A stretch of 64,000 bases of DNA from NCBI RefSeq assembly GCF_000732615.1, contig NZ_JPGL01000020.1:124001-188000 (forward strand). The letters are read 5' to 3'. Within the stretch, counting starts at the first letter, position 1. The number at the start of each line of letters is the position of its first letter. The DNA is from Burkholderia paludis (lineage in GTDB: Bacteria; Pseudomonadota; Gammaproteobacteria; Burkholderiales; Burkholderiaceae). Positions 9,826 to 18,824 of the stretch are shown in pieces. Below the pieces are notes generated by a model. That model saw nothing but the letters and a program-made list of their open reading frames with translations, had not been told where the DNA came from and did no database searches. The translations under genes and the position numbers were made by a program.

Positions 9826-11046
9826 ATGGATTCGCTGATCACGGCGGCCGCGCGCGCGCTCGCGGCCGGTGACGCGCTCGGCGCACTGAACCGTGTCGCG
9901 TTGCGCGACGATGCGCCGGCGCTCGCGCTGCGCGGTATCGCGATGGCGCAGCTCGGCGATTTCGAACGGGCGCGCGCGCTCGTACGCGACGCGGCGCGCG
10001 CCTTCGGCGCGAAGGAAGCGGTAGCGCGTGCGCGCTGCGTCGTCGCGGAAGCCGAGATCGCGCTCGCATCGCGCGACCTTCGCTGGCCGGCACACGCGCT
10101 CGATGCGGCTTGCGCGACGCTCGACGCACACGGCGATCGCGCGAACGCAGCACATGCGCGCTATCTCGGCGTACGCCGGCTGCTGCTGACCGGCCGCCTC
10201 GACGAGGCCGAGCAGCTGCTCGCCAATCTCGACCCCGCACCGCTGCCGGCCGCATCACGCGCCACCCACGCACTGATCGCGGCCGGCATCGCGATGCGCC
10301 GCATCCGTACGCGCGCGGCCCGCGAAGCGCTCGCCCGGGCGCGCGCGGCCGCCCGCGACGCCGGCATCGCCGCGCTGACGGCCGAGGTCGACACGGCGGC
10401 GCGCGTGCTCGACGCACCCGCCGCGCAACTCGTCGTGCGCGGCACGTCGCGGCTCGTGCAGCTCGACGAAGTCGAGACGCTGTTCGCGTCGAACACGCTC
10501 GTCGTCGATGCATGCCGCCACACGGTGCGCGATGCCCGCACGACCGTGTCGCTCGCGCGTCGGCCCGTGCTGTTCATGCTCGCCCGCGCGCTCGGCGAGG
10601 CATGGCCGGCCGACGTGTCGCGCAATGCGCTCGTTGCTGCCGCGTTCCGCGCGAAACATGCCGACGCCTCGCATCGTGCGCGCCTGCGCGTCGAGATCGG
10701 CCGGCTGCGCGCGGTGTTGCGGCCGCTCGCGAACATTGTCGCGACGCCGCGCGGCTTTGCGCTCGAACCGCTCGGCGTACGCGAAACCGTCGTCCTCGCA
10801 CGGCCGGCCGACGATCGCCACGCGGCCATGCTTGCGCTCCTCGCCGACGGCGAAGCATGGTCGAGTTCCGCGCTGGCGCTCGCGCTCGGCACGAGCCAGC
10901 GCACCGCACAGCGCGCGCTCGACGCGCTCGCCGGGGCGGGCAAGGTGCAGGCGCTCGGCCGCGGCCGAGCGCGCCGCTGGACGACGCCGCCGCTGCCCGG
11001 ATTCGCGACGACCTTGTTACTCCCCGCTCCGCTGCCGGACGATTAG
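9826..11046 (+). CDS. Probable HTH transcriptional regulator with helical repeat domain
   Basis: A 406-residue protein. The N-terminal half is alanine-rich and helical with TPR-like pairs ('ALRGIAMAQLGDFERARALV', 'LTGRLDEAEQLLANL'). The C-terminal part (about 335-392) reads as a winged helix-turn-helix: 'MLALLADGEAWSSSALALAL' followed by 'TSQRTAQRALDALAGAGKV'. I do not recognise the exact family; a transcriptional regulator with a TPR-type sensor is the best description. GGCGGA lies 6 bases before the ATG. It sits 34 bases before the beta-propeller gene, which is its likely partner or target. Confidence 0.6.
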   Translation: MDSLITAAARALAAGDALGALNRVALRDDAPALALRGIAMAQLGDFERARALVRDAARAFGAKEAVARARCVVAEAEIALASRDLRWPAHALDAACATLDAHGDRANAAHARYLGVRRLLLTGRLDEAEQLLANLDPAPLPAASRATHALIAAGIAMRRIRTRAAREALARARAAARDAGIAALTAEVDTAARVLDAPAAQLVVRGTSRLVQLDEVETLFASNTLVVDACRHTVRDARTTVSLARRPVLFMLARALGEAWPADVSRNALVAAAFRAKHADASHRARLRVEIGRLRAVLRPLANIVATPRGFALEPLGVRETVVLARPADDRHAAMLALLADGEAWSSSALALALGTSQRTAQRALDALAGAGKVQALGRGRARRWTTPPLPGFATTLLLPAPLPDD

Positions 11047-11080
11047 GATGACGTCACCGATCGACGACGAGGTGACGAAC

Positions 11081-11794
11081 ATGAAACGCTCACATGCAGA
11101 CATCATTCGCGAATATGGCCCGTTTCCGGGTGTCGACGGCGTGCACGGCGTCACGTTCGACGGGCGGCACGTGTGGTACGCGTCCGGCGACAAGCTGAAC
11201 GCGCTCGACCCGGAGCGCGGCACGACCGTCCGCTCGCTCGACGTCGCCGCGCACGCGGGCACGGCGTTCGACGGCCGCCACCTGTTCCAGATCGTCGAGG
11301 ATCGCATCGAGAAGATCGACCCCGAATCGGGCCGCGTGCTCGCGACGATCCCGGCCCCCGGCGGCGGCGGCAACTCGGGGCTCGCGTGGGCCGAAGGCAC
11401 GCTGTGGGTCGGCCAGTACCGCGAACGCAAGATTCATCAGGTGGATCCGCAATCGGGCGCGGTGCTGCGCACGATCGAATCGAACCGCTTCGTCACCGGC
11501 GTGACGTGGGTCGACGGCGAGCTGTGGCACGGCACCTGGGAAGCCGACCAGAGCACGTTGCGCCATGTCGATCCGCTCACCGGCCAGGTGCTGGAACAGG
11601 TCGACATGCCGCCCGGCGTCGGCGTATCGGGGCTCGAATCCGACGGCCGCGACTGTTTCTACTGCGGCGGCGGCAACAGCGGCAAGCTGCGCGCCGTGCG
11701 GCGCCCGGCACGCGCATCGGGCGACGGCGCCGACGCAACGCCCGGTCAGGCGGACGATCGCCCCGCCGCGGATCGCAGCCGTACCTGGCCGTGA
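11081..11794 (+). CDS. Beta-propeller protein (YncE / SMP-30-like)
   Basis: A 237-residue protein built from roughly 40-residue blades with the recurring pattern 'G..FDG..LW......I..IDP.SG.V'; examples are 'HGVTFDGRHVWYAS', 'IEKIDPESGRVLATI' and 'IHQVDPQSGAVLRTI'. This resembles YncE, virginiamycin B lyase and glutaminyl cyclotransferase propellers. There is no signal peptide, so it is probably cytoplasmic. I cannot assign an activity. The ATG at 11081 has GAGGTG upstream; an in-frame ATG at 11048 would add 11 residues. The C-terminal 45 residues are low-complexity. Confidence 0.65.
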   Translation: MKRSHADIIREYGPFPGVDGVHGVTFDGRHVWYASGDKLNALDPERGTTVRSLDVAAHAGTAFDGRHLFQIVEDRIEKIDPESGRVLATIPAPGGGGNSGLAWAEGTLWVGQYRERKIHQVDPQSGAVLRTIESNRFVTGVTWVDGELWHGTWEADQSTLRHVDPLTGQVLEQVDMPPGVGVSGLESDGRDCFYCGGGNSGKLRAVRRPARASGDGADATPGQADDRPAADRSRTWP

Positions 11795-11924
11795 CCGCAG
11801 AGGCATCTCGCGGTACCGCCGCCTCGTCGCCCCAGGCCCCGCCCCGAGTGCAGGAATGAACAAGACGAAGCCCGGCCGGCGTCGCTAGGATGTGCGCTCG
11901 TCAGTCACGTGTTCGGAGCGGTCG

Positions 11925-12905
11925 ATGCAGCGCGGTGTGGTTTATGGAGTCCTGGCAGGCGCCCTGTGGGGCATGGTGTTTCTCGTTCCGCGGCTGCTGA
12001 CCGACTTCTCGCCGCTGCTGCTGAGCGCCGGCCGCTACGCGATGTACGGCCTCGTGTCGCTCGCGGCCGCGCTGCCGGCCGCCCGTTCGCTGCTCGCGCG
12101 GCTGACCCGCGACGATCTCGTCGCCCTCGTGAAGCTCGCCGTCGTCGGCAACGTGGCGTACTACATGCTGCTGTCCGGCGCCGTACACCTGATCGGCATC
12201 GCGCCCAGCTCGCTGATCGTCGGCGTGCTGCCCGTCACGGTCACGCTCGCGGGCCTCGGCGATCACGGCGCCGTACCGCTGCGACGCCTCGCCGCGCCGC
12301 TCGCGCTGGTGATCGCGGGCATCGTCTGCATCAACGTCGACCTGTTCACGTCCGAGGCCGCGCAAGCGACGACGCTCGGCGAGAAGCTCGCGGGCATCGG
12401 GTGCGCGGCGGGCGCGCTCGCAAGCTGGACCTGGTATGCGATCGCGAACGCCCGCTATCTGCAGCGCCATCATCGTTTCGGCGGCAACGAGTGGTCGGTG
12501 CTGTGGGGCGTCGTGACCGGCCTGATCGGCGGGCTCGTCTGGATCGCGATCCTCGCGCTGCCGGCCGGCACGGTGCAGGCGGCCGTCCCGGCGGCGCGCT
12601 GGCACCTGTTCTGGCTGCTGAACCTCGTGCTCGCGATCGGTGCGTCATGGCTCGGCAACGGGCTGTGGAATGCCGCGTCGAAGCGGCTGCCGCTGACGCT
12701 GTCGGGCCAGCTGATCGTGTTCGAGACCGTTTTCGCAATGCTTTACGCGTTCGCGTACGACCGGCGGATGCCGCATGCGCTCGAGATCGCCGCGCTCGTG
12801 CTGCTGCTCGCGGGGGTGTACGGCTCGGTGCGCCGGCACGGCAACATGCCCTCGGGCGGCAATACGCCGGACGCGACGCCCGGCGCGAACGCCGCGGCGC
12901 ACTGA
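11925..12905 (+). CDS. EamA-family (DMT) transporter
   Basis: A 326-residue integral membrane protein with about ten hydrophobic segments arranged as two EamA repeats, e.g. 'GVLAGALWGMVFLVPRLL' at the N-terminus and 'LVLAIGASWLGNGLWNAASK' in the second repeat. DMT superfamily members export or import small metabolites such as amino acids; the substrate is not deducible. The start is supported by GGAG 6 bases upstream. The tail (about residue 305 on) is Gly/Ala/Asn-rich. It ends the small plus-strand island between guaB and rnfH and converges on rnfH with a 42-base gap. Confidence 0.8.
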   Translation: MQRGVVYGVLAGALWGMVFLVPRLLTDFSPLLLSAGRYAMYGLVSLAAALPAARSLLARLTRDDLVALVKLAVVGNVAYYMLLSGAVHLIGIAPSSLIVGVLPVTVTLAGLGDHGAVPLRRLAAPLALVIAGIVCINVDLFTSEAAQATTLGEKLAGIGCAAGALASWTWYAIANARYLQRHHRFGGNEWSVLWGVVTGLIGGLVWIAILALPAGTVQAAVPAARWHLFWLLNLVLAIGASWLGNGLWNAASKRLPLTLSGQLIVFETVFAMLYAFAYDRRMPHALEIAALVLLLAGVYGSVRRHGNMPSGGNTPDATPGANAAAH

Positions 12906-12947
12906 GCGCAGCCGCATCTGGTCAGACGAATCGACGTGAAAGGCGCG

Positions 12948-13271
12948 TCAGCGCGCGTCCTTGTGCATCCACTTGCGGCCCTCGATGGAGCCGTCGCGGC
13001 GCGACTTGTCGACGCGCCGCTGGCGCGCGAGCTTCGGATCGACGATCAACGGACGGTAGATCTCGACACGGTCGTGGTCGGCAAGCAACGCGTCGAGCGG
13101 CGCAAGCTTGCCGTACACGCCGGTCTTTGCGGTCGCGAGGTCGATTTCCGGGTGCAGCGCGAGCACGCCGCTCGCGTCGATCGCCGCGCGAACGGTCGCC
13201 CCGTCGGGCAGCGACAGCGGAATCAGCGTCTGGCGATCCGGCAGCGCATAGCAGACTTCGATCGACAGCAT
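12948..13271 (-). CDS. rnfH: RnfH family protein
   Basis: A 107-residue protein of the RnfH (formerly UPF0125) family, a ubiquitin-like beta-grasp fold. The conserved parts 'IEVCYALPDRQTL', 'GVYGKLAPLDALLADHDRVE' and 'IYRPLIVDPKLARQRR' are all present. RnfH was named for linkage to the rnf electron-transport genes, but in most bacteria it pairs with ratA as here; the role is not well defined. Its start lies 4 bases after the ratA stop, so they form a two-gene operon. Confidence 0.92.
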   Translation of the reverse strand: MLSIEVCYALPDRQTLIPLSLPDGATVRAAIDASGVLALHPEIDLATAKTGVYGKLAPLDALLADHDRVEIYRPLIVDPKLARQRRVDKSRRDGSIEGRKWMHKDAR

Positions 13272-13275
13272 CGCG

Positions 13276-13713
13276 TCAGCCCTTCCCGTAGCGCTGGTCG
13301 GCGCGTTTCACGAACGAATCGACGAACGTGTTCGCGATGTGGTTGAACACGGGGCCGATGATCTTCTCGAGCAGGATGCTCGAAAATTCGTAGTGCAGCG
13401 AGAATTCGATCTTGCAGGCGTCGGCACGCAGCGCGGTGAAGCGCCACGAACCCGTGAACTTCTTGAACGGGCCGTCCGCGAACTCCATGTCGATCCGCAC
13501 CGGGCGCTGCTGCGAGTTGCGCGTCGCGAAATGCTGCTTGATGCCCTTGAAGCTGATGTCGATGCGCGCTTCCATCCCGCTCTCGTCCTGACGGCGGATC
13601 TCGACGCCGCCGCACCAGGGCAGGAAATTGGGGTAGTCGGCCACATCGGTGACGAGGTCGAACATCTGTTCCGCCGAATGACGGATCAATACGGTTTTCT
13701 GGACATCTGCCAT
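13276..13713 (-). CDS. ratA: RatA / START-domain protein
   Basis: A 145-residue START-like lipid-binding domain ('FDLVTDVADYPNFLPWCGGV', then 'FKGIKQHFATRN', and C-terminal 'VFNHIANTFVDSFVKRAD'). E. coli RatA was described as a toxin that blocks 70S ribosome association, while mitochondrial Coq10 homologues bind ubiquinone; which function applies here is open. The gene is divergent from smpB, another translation-linked gene, an arrangement shared by many proteobacteria, and is followed at once by rnfH. Confidence 0.92.
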   Translation of the reverse strand: MADVQKTVLIRHSAEQMFDLVTDVADYPNFLPWCGGVEIRRQDESGMEARIDISFKGIKQHFATRNSQQRPVRIDMEFADGPFKKFTGSWRFTALRADACKIEFSLHYEFSSILLEKIIGPVFNHIANTFVDSFVKRADQRYGKG

Positions 13714-13770
13714 AAATCGCGCGGCATCGCTCTAGGTGAGAACGCAAGCCGGGCGATTCCCGCCCCGCTT

Positions 13771-13788
13771 TGCTAAAATCGTGATTTT
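13771..13788 (+). promoter_or_regulatory. Extended -10 promoter of smpB with inverted repeat
   Basis: TGCTAAAAT (13771-13779) is an extended -10 element. No -35 hexamer is evident. The inverted repeat AAAATC-GT-GATTTT (13775-13788) overlaps it and the expected start of transcription. The smpB ATG is about 25 bases further on. Confidence 0.5.
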
Positions 13789-13811
13789 AAACGAGTTGGC
13801 CCGATCCTTTC

Positions 13812-14258
13812 ATGAGCATCATCGACAACAGGAAAGCGCACTTCGATTATCACATCGAGGAACGCTACGAGGCGGGGCTCGTGCTCGAGGGCTGGGAAGT
13901 CAAGGCGCTGCGCGCCGGGCGCGGCCAGATCAAGGAAGGCTACGTCGTCGTGAAGAACGCCGAGATCTTCCTGATCGGTACCCATATCAGCCCGCTGCCC
14001 GAAGCCTCGACGCACATCAAGCCCGACCCGGTACGCACGCGCAAGCTGCTGCTGCACCGCGAGGAAATCAAGAAGCTGATCGGCAAGGTCGAGCAGCGCG
14101 GTTACACGCTCGTGCCGCTGAACTTCCACTACAAGGGCGGTCGCGTGAAATGCGACATCGCGCTCGCGAAGGGCAAGAAGCTGCACGACAAGCGTGAAAC
14201 CGAGAAGAAGCGCGACTGGGAACGCGAAAAGGCGCGCATCATGCGCGCCGGCACCTGA
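13812..14258 (+). CDS. smpB: SsrA-binding protein SmpB
   Basis: A 148-residue tmRNA-binding protein required for trans-translation, which rescues stalled ribosomes. The family start '[20 protein letters not shown]' and the core '[20 protein letters not shown]' are intact. The C-terminal lysine/arginine-rich tail ('[20 protein letters not shown]') is the part that occupies the empty mRNA channel. Length is slightly below the usual 150-160. An intrinsic terminator follows. Confidence 0.97.
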
Positions 14259-14282
14259 CACGCACCGCGCGCGTCACAAACG

Positions 14283-14309
14283 ACACGGCCCGCTCGAAGC
14301 GGGCCGTGT
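14283..14309. terminator. Terminator between smpB and qmcA
   Basis: An 11-bp perfect stem, ACACGGCCCGC with GCGGGCCGTGT, and a 5-base TCGAA loop, placed 24 bases after the smpB stop. The T-tract is weak on both strands (TTGCGTTG forward, CGTTTG reverse). Confidence 0.6.
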
Positions 14310-14494
14310 TGCGTTGTACGGGCAAAGCGTGGATGCCGGCCACCCGGCTTTAACCGGGGCCGCGGCCGGCACGCAATCGCCCGCTTCGGCCGGCGACAGG
14401 CATGGCCGGGGCATCTCCCACGCCCCGGCCGCGCGACGATTCGCCGCAGGCCGATCGCGCGCCGCGCAGGCCCGCCGCACCTGGCGGGTGCGGC

Positions 14495-15430
14495 TCAGGC
14501 CTTCCCGCCGGCGGCCGACCCCGCGTTTTTGACGATCGTCAGCGCCGACGAGATCGCGGTGCCGAGATCCGACAGGTTCGACGGCACGATCAGCGTATTG
14601 CCCTGCTTCGCGAGATTCGAGAACGCGCCGACATATTGCTCGGCGACCTTCAGGTTCACCGCGTCCATCCCGCCCTGCGACTGGATCGCCTGCGCGATCT
14701 TCTGGATCGCCTGCGCGTTCGCCTCGGCCACCGCCAGAATCGCGGCTGCCTGGCCCTGCGCCTGGTTGATCGCGGCCTGCCGCTCGCCTTCGGATTTCTG
14801 GATCGCCGCCTCGCGCGCACCCGACGCGAGGTTGATCTGCTCCTGCTTGCGGCCTTCCGACGCGGCGATCAGCGCGCGCTTTTCACGCTCGGCGGTGATC
14901 TGCGCCTGCATCGCATGCAGGATTTCCTTCGGCGGCGTGAGATCCTTGATCTCGTAACGCAGGACCTTCACGCCCCAGTTCGCCGCGGCCTGATCGAGCG
15001 CCGACACGATGTTGTGGTTGATGAAGTCGCGCTCCTCGAACGTCTTGTCGAGCTCGAGCTTGCCGACCACCGAACGCAACGTCGTTTGCGCGAGCTGCGT
15101 GATCGCGAGCACGAAGTTGCTCGACCCGTACGACGCCTTCATCGGATCGGTCACCTGGAAGTACAGCACGCCGTCGACCTGCAACTGCGTGTTGTCGCGC
15201 GTGATACAGACCTGGCTCGGCACGTCGAGCGGAATTTCCTTCAGCACGTGCCGGTAGGCGATGCGATCGACAAACGGCAGCACGATGTTCAGCCCCGGCG
15301 ACAGCGTCGCGTGATAGCGCCCGAAGCGTTCGAGCACCCACGCGTGCTGTTGCGGCACGATCTTCACCGTCTTCGACACGATCACGATCGCGATGACGAG
15401 CAGGACAACCCAGATGATCAGCGAATCCAT
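14495..15430 (-). CDS. qmcA: SPFH/Band 7 membrane protein, QmcA-like
   Basis: A 311-residue stomatin/prohibitin-type protein. One N-terminal transmembrane segment (about residues 4-20) precedes the SPFH domain ('VPQQHAWVLERFGRYHATLS', 'GLNIVLPFVDRI') and a long alanine/glutamate-rich coiled coil ('AREAAIQKSEGERQAAINQA'). Such proteins oligomerise in membrane microdomains and, with partner NfeD proteins, affect protease or quality-control functions. The NfeD gene lies 33 bases upstream, the canonical pairing. Confidence 0.9.
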   Translation of the reverse strand: MDSLIIWVVLLVIAIVIVSKTVKIVPQQHAWVLERFGRYHATLSPGLNIVLPFVDRIAYRHVLKEIPLDVPSQVCITRDNTQLQVDGVLYFQVTDPMKASYGSSNFVLAITQLAQTTLRSVVGKLELDKTFEERDFINHNIVSALDQAAANWGVKVLRYEIKDLTPPKEILHAMQAQITAEREKRALIAASEGRKQEQINLASGAREAAIQKSEGERQAAINQAQGQAAAILAVAEANAQAIQKIAQAIQSQGGMDAVNLKVAEQYVGAFSNLAKQGNTLIVPSNLSDLGTAISSALTIVKNAGSAAGGKA

Positions 15431-15463
15431 GAAATATTCCCTCCTTGTTGTACCGGCAGGCGG

Positions 15464-15898
15464 TCAGCCCGCGGGTTTCGCCACGACCACGAGACAATTG
15501 CCGCGTACGGCGCTTACCTGATACACGTGCGCATCGGTGCGCTCGCCGTTCGCGAGCTCGACGTCCCAGTCGGCGCCGCGATACTGCACGCGGGCGCGGC
15601 CGTCACGCCATGCATCGACCGTGACGGTCGAGCCGATATCGAGATTGACGTCGGGATTCGTCGACGTGTCGCGCTTCTGCTTGCGGCCTAGCCCCGAACG
15701 CCGCAGCACGATCATCGCGACGATCGCGACCGCGGCCGCCGCGCCGAACTGCACGTGCGGCGCGAATCCGGCCAGCTGCAGCAGGCCGCCCGCGAGAAAG
15801 CCGAGCGCGATCATCAGCAGGTAGAACGTGCCCGTGAGCAACTCGGCCACGACCAGCACGCCTACCGCGACCCACCAGAACAGATGCCCCGACATCAT
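15464..15898 (-). CDS. NfeD family membrane protein
   Basis: A 144-residue protein with hydrophobic segments at about residues 5-22, 25-43 and 49-66. A C-terminal OB-fold (about 88-140, 'IGSTVTVDAWRDGRARVQYR') is typical of short NfeD/YbbK proteins that partner stomatin-like QmcA. The start at 15898 is the first of two adjacent ATGs, with GGAGA five bases upstream; longer in-frame extensions to 15982 lack support. First gene of the nfeD-qmcA pair. Confidence 0.88.
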   Translation of the reverse strand: MMSGHLFWWVAVGVLVVAELLTGTFYLLMIALGFLAGGLLQLAGFAPHVQFGAAAAVAIVAMIVLRRSGLGRKQKRDTSTNPDVNLDIGSTVTVDAWRDGRARVQYRGADWDVELANGERTDAHVYQVSAVRGNCLVVVAKPAG

Positions 15899-16044
15899 TG
15901 TGGTCTCCAGAAAAACGTCGCTCACGCTCGCTGCTTCGCATGAGGCCGGAGTACGCGCCGAAGCGCGGCTCCGGATCGACATGTTCGTCGCGCCGAGGGG
16001 GCGGTCGACCCGCCTGGATCGGCCCGACGCGTACCGACAAACAA

Positions 16045-16071
16045 AAACACCCCGGTGCTACCGGGGTGTTT
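16045..16071 (-). terminator. Intrinsic terminator downstream of ppsA
   Basis: An 11-bp stem, AAACACCCCGG with CCGGGGTGTTT, and a 5-base loop. On the minus strand it is followed by TTGTTTG. It separates ppsA from the nfeD-qmcA unit. Confidence 0.85.
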
Positions 16072-16148
16072 ATAGCATGAAGCTTGCATTTTGCCTTCAG
16101 CGAAAGCGCGGTGCCACCGCCCTTTCGCCGAGGATGCGTTACCGGACG

Positions 16149-18548
16149 TTACTTCCGGTTCGCGAGCGCCTGCCACGTATCGATGATCGTGTCGGGGTTC
16201 AGCGAGATCGACACGATGCCTTCGTCGGTCAGCCACTGCGCGAAGTCCGGGTGATCGGACGGGCCCTGGCCGCAGATGCCGACGTACTTGCCCATCCTGC
16301 GGCAGGTGTCGATCGCACGCTTCAGCAGGAACTTGACGGCCGGGTCGCGCTCGTCGAAGTCGACGGCCAGCAGTTCCATGCCCGAATCGCGGTCGAGGCC
16401 GAGCGTGAGCTGCGTGAGGTCGTTCGAGCCGATCGAGAAACCGTCGAAGAACTGCAGGAAATCTTCGGCGAGGATCGCGTTGGTCGGGACTTCACACATC
16501 ATCACGAGGCGCAGGCCGTTTTCGCCGCGCTTCAGGCCGAACTTCTCGAGCAGGCCGACGACACGTTCCGCCTGCTTCACGGTCCGCACGAACGGCACCA
16601 TGATCTCGACGTTGGTCAGGCCCATTTCGTCGCGCACGCGCTTCAGTGCACGGCACTCCATCTCGAATGCCTGCGCGAAGTCTTCGGCGATGTAGCGCGA
16701 CGCGCCGCGGAAGCCCAGCATCGGGTTTTCCTCGTCCGGCTCGTAACGCGAACCGCCGATCAGCTTCTTGTACTCGTTCGACTTGAAGTCGGACAGACGC
16801 ACGATCACGGGCTTCGGATAGAACGCCGCCGCGATCGTCGCGACACCTTCCGTCAGCTTGTCGACGTAGAACTGACGCGGCGACGCATGACCGCGCGCGA
16901 CGCTCTCGACGGCCTTCTTCAGATCCTGGTCGATGTTCGGGTACTCGAGGATCGCCTTCGGGTGAACGCCGATGTTGTTGTTGATGATGAACTCGAGACG
17001 CGCGAGACCCACGCCGCCGTTCGGCAGTTGCGAGAAGTCGAACGCGAGCTGCGGGTTGCCGACGTTCATCATGATCTTGACCGGGATTTCCGGCAGTTCG
17101 CCGCGCTGCACTTCCGTGACTTCCGTCTCGAGCAGGCCGTCGTAGATCTTGCCTTCGTCGCCTTCCGCGCACGACACGGTGACGAGCGCGCCGTCCTTCA
17201 GGATGTCGGTCGCATCGCCGCAGCCGACCACTGCCGGCACGCCGAGCTCACGCGCGATGATCGCCGCGTGGCAGGTCCGTCCGCCACGGTTTGTGACGAT
17301 CGCGGCCGCACGCTTCATTACCGGCTCCCAGTTCGGGTCGGTCATGTCGGCCACCAGCACGTCGCCCGGCTGCACACGTTCCATTTCCGACGGATCCTGG
17401 ATCACGCGCACGGGGCCCGCGCCGATCTTCTGGCCGATCGCGCGGCCCGTCGCCAGCACCTGCGACTGGCCCTTCAGCTTGAAGCGCTGCTCGGCCTTGC
17501 CGGTTGCCTGGCTCTTCACGGTTTCCGGGCGCGCCTGCAGGATGAAGATCTTGCCGTCGCGGCCGTCCTTGCCCCACTCGATGTCCATCGGACGCTGGTA
17601 GTGCTTCTCGATGATGACCGCGTACTTCGCCAGCTCGATCACGTCTTCGTCGGTGATCGAGTAGCGGTTGCGCTGTTCGTGCGATACGTCGACCGTCTTC
17701 ACGCGGCCCGGCTCGCCCGGCTGCGTGAACTCCATCTTGATCAGCTTCGAGCCGATCGAGCGGCGGATGATCGGGTATTTGTCCTGGGCGAGCGTCGTCT
17801 TGAACACATAGAACTCGTCCGGGTTCACCGCGCCCTGCACGACCGTTTCACCCAGGCCGTAGCTCGACGTGATGAACACGGCGTCCTTGAAGCCCGATTC
17901 GGTGTCGATCGTGAACATCACGCCGGCTGCGCCGACGTCCGAGCGGACCATGCGCTGCACGCCGGCCGACAGCGCGACCTCGGCGTGCGTGAAGCCCTTG
18001 TGCACGCGATACGAGATCGCGCGGTCGTTATACAGCGACGCGAACACGTGCTTCATGCGGTCGAGCACGTCCTCGATGCCGACGACGTTCAGGTACGACT
18101 CCTGCTGGCCGGCGAACGATGCGTCGGGCAGGTCTTCCGCGGTCGCGGACGAACGCACGGCGAACGACAGCTCGCTCGGCGAACCATTCTTCAGGACTTC
18201 GAACTGCGCGCGGATTTCCTGCTCGAGGCGGGCCTGCATCGGCGCGTCGACGATCCACTTGCGGATTTCGGCGCCGGCTTCCGCGAGCGCCTTCACGTCG
18301 TCGATGTCGAGCGACTCGAGACGCTTGGCGATACGATCGGTCAGGTCGTTGTGCTTGAGGAAATCGCGGAACGCGAGCGCGGTCGTGGCGAAACCGGTGG
18401 GTACGCGAACGCCTGCCTCGGAAAGCTGGCTGATCATCTCGCCGAGCGACGCATTCTTGCCGCCCACGATCTCCACATCGGTCATCCGCAACTGCTCGAA
18501 CGGAATTACATACGCCTGGTCCTTTGCGACGTTTGCTGCGTTAGTCAT
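16149..18548 (-). CDS. ppsA: Phosphoenolpyruvate synthase
   Basis: A 799-residue PEP synthase (pyruvate + ATP to PEP + AMP + Pi), the gluconeogenic entry from three-carbon compounds. The N-terminal ATP-grasp domain begins '[14 protein letters not shown]'. The swivelling phosphohistidine domain has '[14 protein letters not shown]', placing the phosphorylated histidine at residue 427. The C-terminal PEP/pyruvate barrel has '[16 protein letters not shown]' and '[11 protein letters not shown]'. The start at 18548 gives the usual '[14 protein letters not shown]'. It is divergent from ppsR, whose product controls this enzyme. Confidence 0.97.
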   Translation of the reverse strand: MTNAANVAKDQAYVIPFEQLRMTDVEIVGGKNASLGEMISQLSEAGVRVPTGFATTALAFRDFLKHNDLTDRIAKRLESLDIDDVKALAEAGAEIRKWIVDAPMQARLEQEIRAQFEVLKNGSPSELSFAVRSSATAEDLPDASFAGQQESYLNVVGIEDVLDRMKHVFASLYNDRAISYRVHKGFTHAEVALSAGVQRMVRSDVGAAGVMFTIDTESGFKDAVFITSSYGLGETVVQGAVNPDEFYVFKTTLAQDKYPIIRRSIGSKLIKMEFTQPGEPGRVKTVDVSHEQRNRYSITDEDVIELAKYAVIIEKHYQRPMDIEWGKDGRDGKIFILQARPETVKSQATGKAEQRFKLKGQSQVLATGRAIGQKIGAGPVRVIQDPSEMERVQPGDVLVADMTDPNWEPVMKRAAAIVTNRGGRTCHAAIIARELGVPAVVGCGDATDILKDGALVTVSCAEGDEGKIYDGLLETEVTEVQRGELPEIPVKIMMNVGNPQLAFDFSQLPNGGVGLARLEFIINNNIGVHPKAILEYPNIDQDLKKAVESVARGHASPRQFYVDKLTEGVATIAAAFYPKPVIVRLSDFKSNEYKKLIGGSRYEPDEENPMLGFRGASRYIAEDFAQAFEMECRALKRVRDEMGLTNVEIMVPFVRTVKQAERVVGLLEKFGLKRGENGLRLVMMCEVPTNAILAEDFLQFFDGFSIGSNDLTQLTLGLDRDSGMELLAVDFDERDPAVKFLLKRAIDTCRRMGKYVGICGQGPSDHPDFAQWLTDEGIVSISLNPDTIIDTWQALANRK

Positions 18549-18633
18549 ACAAGCCCCTAAGTGTGAAAAAAATGCTCGATCGCGCAAGTGGGCTCGAACG
18601 CGGGCGCTTGCAAAAAAGCGCGGCGCGTCTTGC

Positions 18634-18649
18634 GCAACCTGTTAGATAA
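18634..18649 (+). repeat. Mirrored 16-base element, ppsA side
   Basis: GCAACCTGTTAGATAA. The reverse complement of the element at 18800-18815 is identical at 15 of 16 positions. Both lie in the ppsA/ppsR intergenic region in opposite orientation, each facing outward towards its gene in the same way. Confidence 0.7.
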
Positions 18650-18677
18650 ACACTCGCAGCGGCGAAAAATATTCCGA

Positions 18678-18755
18678 CCCGATTTGCAAAAATCCCGGCA
18701 GAAGGGCGATGGTTGCAGCCATATCGCCAAACTTGCCGGGAATTTTCGAATCGGG
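18678..18755. repeat. Nested imperfect palindrome
   Basis: Three stacked stems: CCCGATT (18678-18684) with AATCGGG (18749-18755); AAAAATCCCGGCA (18688-18700) with TGCCGGGAATTTT (18734-18746, one mismatch); and GGCGAT (18705-18710) with ATCGCC (18723-18728). It could form a long hairpin in RNA or reflect symmetric binding sites. Confidence 0.65.
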
Positions 18756-18795
18756 CGGCGCAGCCGGGGGCGCCGTTCGCGCCCTGCCCCCGCAA

Positions 18796-18824
18796 TTGCT
18801 TATCCAACAGGTTGCCGCTATTCT
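18796..18824 (+). promoter_or_regulatory. Candidate ppsR promoter
   Basis: TTGCTT and TATTCT are separated by 17 bases, with the mirrored 16-base element filling the -35 to -10 spacer. Both hexamers match consensus only partly (3 of 6 and 4 of 6). Confidence 0.35.
18800..18815 (-). repeat. Mirrored 16-base element, ppsR side
   Basis: TTATCCAACAGGTTGC on the plus strand, which is GCAACCTGTTGGATAA on the minus strand. It differs at one position from the ppsA-side copy. Confidence 0.7.

Noticed and set aside
15828-18560. 910-codon plus-strand frame antisense to ppsA
   Set aside because: ppsA motifs are intact on the minus strand; the shadow is Arg/Asp/His-rich and lacks any domain.
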